Source: Cordilura impudica
Lineage: Eukaryota > Arthropoda > Insecta > Diptera > Scathophagidae
DNA: 64,000 bases
NCBI GenBank assembly: GCA_963682025.1
Contig: OY821521.1
Span: 191,580,575 to 191,644,574 of the forward strand
Direction: 5' to 3'
Shown here: positions 59,151 to 64,000 of the stretch, in pieces
Layout: the number at the start of each line of letters is the position of its first letter
Position numbering within the stretch: position 1 is the stretch's first letter
Notes under the pieces: model-generated
Told to the model about the DNA's origin: nothing
Seen by the model: the letters and a program-made list of their open reading frames with translations, nothing else
Databases searched by the model: none
Position numbers and translations under genes: made by a program

Positions 59151-60173
59151 TATTAATTTATATTTTCTTAAGACTAGTTTTTATGGTATGTTTATCTAAA
59201 AACTTGTATAAAATTTTTTTTTTCAATCAAATCAATAGAATCAACATTTTGAAACTGATAAATTAATTTTAAAACATTAAAAAATAAAATTTGAGAAGCT
59301 TTTTTTAAGAATAGTTTTGATAAAACTTGTATAAAATACTATTTCTCAATTGTCAATAAAAACTTTCTTGTTAGAATTTAAAATATATTTTGAAGTTTTA
59401 ATAAATTTTAACAAGTAAAAATTTGCATAAGTTTGACTTATGTAATTTAGCATAAGATTAAATCTTCTCTGATGAATTTTAAACTGATAAACTAATTTTT
59501 AAACATTAGAAATTAACGCTAAAGGTTGTATATTTTTTTTACAGTAAATTTTTCAGATTAAACGTAAATACATTTTTATCTAAAAACTTATATAAAAAAA
59601 AATATTCTAATTTTTAAGTCAATAAAAATTAACTTTCTAAAATTTCAAATTTCAAAATTTAAAATTGCCTAAGTCTTAATTATATAACTTTACATTGAAA
59701 CTGACAAATTAATTATTAAACACTAAAAATTGACTCTAACGATTGCATATTTTTGTAAGTGCATATTTTAGATTAAACATTTTTATATAAGAACTTGTAT
59801 AAATAATATTTTTTTTAATTTTTAAAGTCAATAAAAACGTTCTATTGAATTCCCAATTAAATTTAAAGAATCTAAAGTTACCTAAGGTTTAATTATATTT
59901 ACATTCGCTTAATTTTACTTTTTTTACACTAAAAATTGTTATTTGAGATGGTATTTTTGTTTTATTTATTTATTGTTTTAAGAATAATTTTTTATTTAAA
60001 AACTTGTATTAAAAAGAATTTTTTCATCAAGTCAATAATATGTACTTTCTTAGAATTTAATTTGAAAAGATTTATAGACTTTGCTCTGTTTGACTTATGT
60101 AAATTAACATTAGATTATATTTTAACTAACATTTGATCTAGAGCTTGATTAAATTCTAACTCAATCATAAAAA
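59151..60173. repeat. Decayed ~207-bp tandem array
   Basis: AAAACTTGTATAAA-type words recur at about 59200, 59323, 59587, 59793 and 60001; the last three are 206-208 bp apart. Each is followed by AAAGTCAATAAAAACTTTCT, a Lys/Asn-coding AT-rich stretch, and CCTAAGTTT...TTATGTAA. No coding sequence. Confidence 0.65.
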
Positions 60174-60607
60174 CTAGCAGAGCCCAGCCCTCGAAATTCA
60201 ATTATAAATATTTGCTGAACACACAGAAGACATATAACTGGGTTTATAAATAAATAATTATAATTATATAATTATATAATTATATAATTATAATAATTAA
60301 TAATAAGAGCCTAAAGGTATGCTAATCAATTTTAGCCAATTCACAATTCAACACAAATATAATAAACACTCACACAGCATTGTATAGTTTCTTATTTGAA
60401 GCTTAAATATGTGTTTTATGTATGTGTTAGTAGCAACTTTAAGTGCATTTTACTCCAAAAAAAGGTTCCAGACGGTACAAATCTGTAAATATGGTGGACA
60501 GCTAAAAAGAAATATCTTTCAAATGAGGTATTTTTCGTCAAAATCGGTTCGTACCTAAAACTCTTATATCGGTCACAAGAAATCACCTTGCCTATTAATA
60601 TTATATA
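60174..60607 (-). mobile_element. Helitron, divergent longer copy
   Basis: It has inverted CTAG at 60174 and a degraded hairpin (CTCGAAATTCAA). A TATAATTATATAATTA palindromic AT microsatellite (about 60252-60300) has expanded inside it. It carries the same divergent middle as 57787-58113 and a 5' end TCATATATAATATTAATAGG inverted. Confidence 0.65.
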
Positions 60608-61100
60608 TGATAGGGATGGAAAATACTATTTTTTAGAAAATAATAAACTAAAAAATATTTTTAAAAATTTGCATTTGAGATGGTATCTTCCTTTTTGGAG
60701 GAATGCATTTTTATTTAAAAATTTGTATGAAAAAGAATTTTTTGATCAAGTCAATTGCCTTGCTAGAATTGAAAATTAAAATATATATTAGATGTTGAAA
60801 TTTTGATCAATTTGAAAAGATTATTATGGACTTGGATTATATTACAGATATAGATTATATTTTAATTAACATACGAGTATCATTTTTAAACATTAAGAAT
60901 TTTATACATTATTATTTTTTTCTAAAAATATTTTTCTAATTAAACGTGAATAAATTTTTAGCTAAAAATTTTGTGTATATTAAATATTTAAATTCCAATT
61001 TACTTAAAAAAATTTTGGATTACCCTAAGTTTAAGTTATGTAATTTAAATTATTTTATATGCATGAATTATAATTAATTATAAAAATGCAAATTTTTTTG
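60608..61100. repeat. Decayed ~207-bp tandem array, right block
   Basis: It continues the 59151 array after the Helitron: TTTGAGATGGTATCTTCC matches 59944 (TTTGAGATGGTATTTTTG), and AAAAATTTGTATGAAAAAGAAT matches 60001. This indicates that the Helitron interrupted the array. Confidence 0.6.
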
Positions 61101-61740
61101 AGTTTGCATTTTTTTTTTTTTTTTTTTGTCAGCCAATTGTAGTGTATGTACTAACAGCCGACACCGTTTGAGAACCCTTTCGTACTAGTGTATGTATGTT
61201 TGAGCTGTGCTAAGGGTATAAATACTTACATTTGGCTATAGGACATCTAGCAAACAATTCGTTTATGAGTTGTTGTTATTTTATTTTTACTTCTTCTTCT
61301 GTTTTTACAAAATTCTTTATTTTAGTATTTTATTAGCGCTCTAGCGGTAAACACTTAGTTATTTCATTTTCAAATGTGTTGTAAATTCTATAAAATCAAA
61401 TACCAAACGTTTGTGTCCAATACGATTTGAAAATTATTTAGCTGCACGGTATAAAAATTTCTATTTCGAACTTACTGTTGATTATTTGTAATTTATCAAA
61501 AAAAAAAACAAAAAAAAAATAAAAAAGAAATATTGACCTACCTTAAATGGTCACTTAATAGAAATAATTATTTGTGATGTCATGAAGCAATTACACAGGG
61601 GAACGGTGTTATTGACGATGATGAAATTGAACCTGTAAAAATAATATTTATAAGGGTTGTCTTACAATAAGTGATAATTAGTGGATTTTTAAAGTTACAA
61701 AATTCGAATTTCTTAAGAGAGAAGTTTTTTAGGCAACAAA
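61101..61740. other. Spacer, less repetitive; poly-T and poly-A runs
   Basis: A poly-T run lies at 61107-61127 and an A-rich run at 61499-61525. The part at 61130-61460 looks single-copy. No coding region was recognised. Confidence 0.5.
61217..61224 (+). promoter_or_regulatory. Candidate TATA box
   Basis: TATAAATA in CTAAGGGTATAAATACTTAC, in a single-copy, less AT-biased stretch. No start site, initiator or downstream coding exon could be confirmed, so this is only a composition-level candidate. Confidence 0.2.
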
Positions 61741-64000
61741 CTATAAGTTTCTTGTGTCAGATTTTTCAGGAAAAAAATCGTGGAAATTTTTAATGAATTT
61801 TTGAAAAAATATAATGTTCTTAAGAAGCGATTGAATCCTGCGAGTATTAGGGAATAATTGGAAAAACTTTTGAAGAACAAAATTTCAGTTTATTAAGCAA
61901 CAATTCGTAGGTTGCCTGAACTTCAAATTTGGATTTACGAAAAAATAGGAATTTACTCAATGACCAAGTCGTGCATATTTTTAGAAGTAATAAATTTTTA
62001 AAATTTATATTTTTTTAAGGAAAAAATCGTAAGTTTTCATAGAAACATGTCAAGAGTTTTAGAAAGAAGAAATTGTAACCTTCGCATCAAATCATGAGTC
62101 TCTTTAGGAGCAATAATATAGAAGAAATTCACACTATAGCAAAGGAAAAAGTTCTAGGTTTCTCAAAGAAGAAATCAAAAGTTTTGTATGGAATAATCAG
62201 AGGTTTTCTCAAACAACAAATCATTGGTCCTAAGGCATCCTAAAATAATAAATTGTGGAATTCTTAAAGAACATTGAAATTAAATTGTGAATCTATTCAA
62301 ATGAAAAATAATAATTTATCTGCAACAATTAGAGAATTCCTCGAGTAAGAAACTATAAAATCCTCAAGCAAGGACAAATCCCAGGTTTCGTTAGAAACAT
62401 ATCATTCATTTTTGAAACAATTAAAAGCAATAGTTAAAAAGAATGTCCTATAAAAATATATCGAAGGTTTTCTAAAAGAGCAAATCCTAGATGTCTTAAG
62501 TAACACTAAGAAGTTTTTTTTTTTAAATAACCAATCAAAGATATCATTTGGAACTTTAGAAATCTTTGTTACTTCTGGAACAATTCAGGGTTGTTTTCAG
62601 GAAAACTAAGGGAATATTTAGCAAAATATTCAAGCAAGGACAAATCCCAGGTTTCGTTAGAAACCTATCATTAATTTTTGAATTTAATTAAAAGTAATAG
62701 TAAAAAGGATGTCCTTTAGAATTATATCGAAGGTTTTCTGAAAGAGCAAATCCTAGGTATTCTAAGTAAAACTAAGAAAATTTTTTTTCAAATAACCAAT
62801 CAAAGCTATCATTTAGAACTCTAGAAAATCTAAGTTACTTCTGGAACAATTCAGGCGTTTTTTTCAGGAAAAGTAAGGAAATATTTAGCAAAAAAAAAAT
62901 GAAATTATCCATAGGTTTCATTAAGAATAAAGAGCAAGCCTCGAAAAAAATAAGAGAGAGAATATAAGGGGGAGATGGTACGACACAAATGGGTTTCGGA
63001 CTCAATCTTATCAAATTATATGCTTCTTCTGAAACACCTGTAAGGTCAAGGACCATATAATATTATAATATTATTATATATATTATTATATGGGCCTTGG
63101 CTAGGTTTCATTAGGAATTATGAAAAATTATTAAAGAATTTTTAGACCAATTTATGTGTTCCTAAGATGTTCTTTAGAAACGCATTGTGTGCTTCTTCTG
63201 GAACCCTTCGAAAGAGGATGCCTCGGAAACAGAATTAAACAATTTTATCAGTGTTTCTGGAATATTTCGACGTTATTTTCTAAGGAAAACAAAGAGGAGG
63301 GCTCGAGAAAAGAATTAGAGAATATTTCTTCTACAAGATTTCATAGGTGCCATTAACAACTATTGGAAGATGCCTCAGTAAGGAAATTAGAGAATAATTC
63401 TTCAGAAACAAAAAAGCTTCCGATTGATCAATGTTTAAGGTTCTAAGACTTTCTTTACATGCGATAGCAAAACGAGGAGGATGTTCCGAAAAAACTATTT
63501 ATAGATTTCTGATCCTTTACTCCAACACAAATTAAGAGGTTATTCTGGAACACTTGGAAGATTTTTTAGGAATATAAGGAGGATGTCTCGAAAAATATTC
63601 GGAGAAACTTGTGAGTTATTCTGGAACACTTCGAATTTTTGTTTAGGAATACAAAGAGGAAGCCTCGGAAAAAGAATTAGAGGGTGTTACTTTAGAAACA
63701 TATCAGCTACTCCTAGACCAATATGTGGGTTTCTCATATATTCTTTAAATTATTCTGGTACATTTCGAAGGTTTCTTTAGGACTACAAAGAAGATGCCTC
63801 GAGAAAACTATTAAAGATGTTTTTTTTTCGCAACAGCTAAGCCAATAGCTGGGTTTCTGATTCATTCTTCAATAAAAAAAATGGAATTTTCTCCCGGAAC
63901 ACTTCCTAGGATTCGTTAGGAAAATAAGCATATGACTGACCAATTGGTGGCTTGAGTGTTTGTTTAACAATGAAAAGATGGATCACAGTAAAATAATTAG
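61741..64000 (+). repeat. Decayed long-unit tandem array (266-bp and ~165-190-bp units)
   Basis: A 266-bp tandem duplication starts CAAGCAAGGACAAATCCCAG at 62365 and again at 62631. From about 62900 to the window end, units share GAGGATGCCTCGRAAAA, AGAATTAGAGAAT, TTCTTTAGAAAC, TTATTCTGGAACACTTCGAA and TTTAGGAATACAAAGAGG. Units are strongly diverged. The array may continue past the window. Short open frames here are not conserved between units. Confidence 0.75.

Noticed and set aside
61217..61250. A complete promoter with initiator downstream of the TATA-like box
   Set aside because: No insect initiator consensus or downstream gene could be identified, so only a low-confidence TATA candidate is listed.

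Overview
The window is about 64 kb of very AT-rich eukaryotic DNA. It is packed with transposon relics, microsatellites and decayed tandem arrays. I found no intact host protein-coding gene, tRNA or rRNA. The mobile-element content points to an insect, most likely a calyptrate fly such as a blowfly or house-fly relative. The evidence is GACG-microsatellite repeats of the mini-me/DINE type, a short non-autonomous Helitron, mariner, Tc1, hAT, Transib and piggyBac-like DNA transposons, and a Jockey-type LINE. The species is an inference. The window looks intergenic, intronic or pericentromeric.

Layout. Positions 1-4.1 kb are A-rich low-complexity DNA broken by one mini-me-like copy, one Helitron fragment and a second mini-me subfamily. 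From 4.5 to 17 kb, mini-me-like copies at 6.8, 8.1, 10.4, 11.7, 14.5 and 15.7 kb alternate with a Helitron (13.8 kb), a 340-bp dispersed repeat (5.9 and 16.7 kb), a 21-bp minisatellite and a hAT-like insertion with an 8-bp target duplication (9.0-9.9 kb). From 17 to 24 kb there is a Tc1 transposase end, another Helitron, a mariner with one frameshift nested in a mini-me copy (20.3-21.6 kb), a hAT element with an exact 8-bp target duplication (22.4-23.6 kb) and a mariner remnant. From 25.8 to 30.5 kb a GCAAAAACG-type array plus its mini-me neighbour forms a 1.6-kb tandem segmental duplication. From 30.5 to 35.05 kb there is a large minisatellite of about 35-bp units with a roughly 655-bp higher-order period. 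From 36.3 to 40.3 kb there are hairpin-rich tandem repeats, a LINE fragment, a Tc1 element lying against it and a complete Helitron. From 40.8 to 43.0 kb there is a very large inverted repeat with TTAA-flanked, piggyBac-like ends at its centre.

The most interesting locus is 45.68-49.03 kb. It is a degenerate Transib element, the transposon superfamily related to the RAG1 recombinase. Its coding region is broken by two stops and three frameshifts. Its two ends look like recombination signal sequences: a CACAGTG-like heptamer, a 22/23-bp spacer and an identical A-rich nonamer. From 49.3 to 51.2 kb there is a GGTACTTTT array. From 52.8 to 60.6 kb several Helitrons and mini-me copies have split an older tandem array of about 207 bp. 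The last 2.3 kb is another decayed tandem array.

The open reading frames in the window are transposase or reverse transcriptase remnants or by-products of repeats. Nested insertions give relative ages: mini-me before mariner, the GTCTGTCTG/CACGCA repeat before the hAT-like insertion, and LINE before Tc1.
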